From the NCBI GenBank assembly GCA_027622655.1, contig JAQBYI010000004.1:17043-81042 (forward strand): 64,000 nt of DNA, read 5' to 3'. Under the pieces are notes generated by a model, which worked only from the letters and a program-made list of their open reading frames with translations, did no database searches and was not told the DNA's origin. Numbering within the stretch: position 1 is the stretch's first letter; each line of letters begins with the position of its first letter. This DNA comes from Gemmatimonadota bacterium. GTDB taxonomy: Bacteria > Gemmatimonadota > Gemmatimonadetes > Gemmatimonadales > Gemmatimonadaceae. The translations under genes were made by a program, and so were the position numbers. This document shows, one piece after another, positions 63,996 to 64,000 of this stretch.

Positions 63996-64000
63996 ATGAC
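63996..64000 (+). CDS. Start of a gene cut by the window edge
   Basis: AAGGAGG at 63984-63990 stands five bases before an ATG at 63996-63998. Only the first codon and two further bases are visible, so the product cannot be named. Confidence 0.5.

Overview
The window is high-GC bacterial chromosome with a dense, mostly housekeeping and catabolic gene set. The mix of a kinase with a transmembrane segment and a long TPR-like sensor, many secreted amidohydrolases and peptidases, a fused KorA with KorB, an MFS-spermidine synthase fusion and a bacilliredoxin resembles Gemmatimonadota. That placement is an inference from gene content, with no marker gene in the window.

Positions 1-5140 are an accessory stretch. 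It holds a truncated permease end, a katG remnant that keeps its terminator, an HTH/nucleotidyltransferase toxin-antitoxin-like pair behind two tandem AT-rich operators, an array of nine exact 42-bp units next to an uncharacterised basic helical protein, and a second small toxin-antitoxin-like pair. Positions 5260-10079 encode 2-oxoacid:ferredoxin oxidoreductase (korB, korA) with a GltD-like flavoprotein ferredoxin, followed by a MazEF-like pair. Positions 10.9-19.4 kb hold a TMEM175-like channel, two paralogous secreted M20 amidohydrolases, a Ser/Thr kinase and an amino-acid permease. Positions 19.4-20.1 kb are gene debris, including an ORF6N remnant with a duplicated palindrome.

Positions 20.1-26.6 kb form a reductive pyrimidine catabolism operon: MmsA, PreA, dihydropyrimidinase, NCS1 permease and beta-ureidopropionase. 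Upstream of it is a TolB-propeller/gamma-glutamyltransferase fusion. Divergent from that is an AhpD-like peroxidase-related gene in which an in-frame UGA replaces the second Cys of CxxC, with a SECIS-like hairpin 17 nt downstream: a strong selenoprotein candidate.

Positions 30.5-46.4 kb carry a HEAT/cyclophilin protein, Lrp regulator, trans-sulfuration enzyme, D-aminoacylase-like amidohydrolase, MFS-spermidine synthase, MarR regulator, a broken VOC gene, and a TetR-controlled RND efflux operon (TolC, MFP, RND). Positions 46.5-64 kb carry a small lipoprotein, a PLP decarboxylase, a BamA/TamA-type barrel, a frameshifted GGDEF protein, PhzF, P5C dehydrogenase, a lipoprotein, a receiver-DHp protein overlapping nfo, SWIB, signal peptidase, secreted RidA, an esterase, an M24 peptidase, a Cpn10-like protein and a bacilliredoxin. 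A family of intergenic palindromic repeats occurs at 8.1, 35.5, 42.0 and 59.3 kb.
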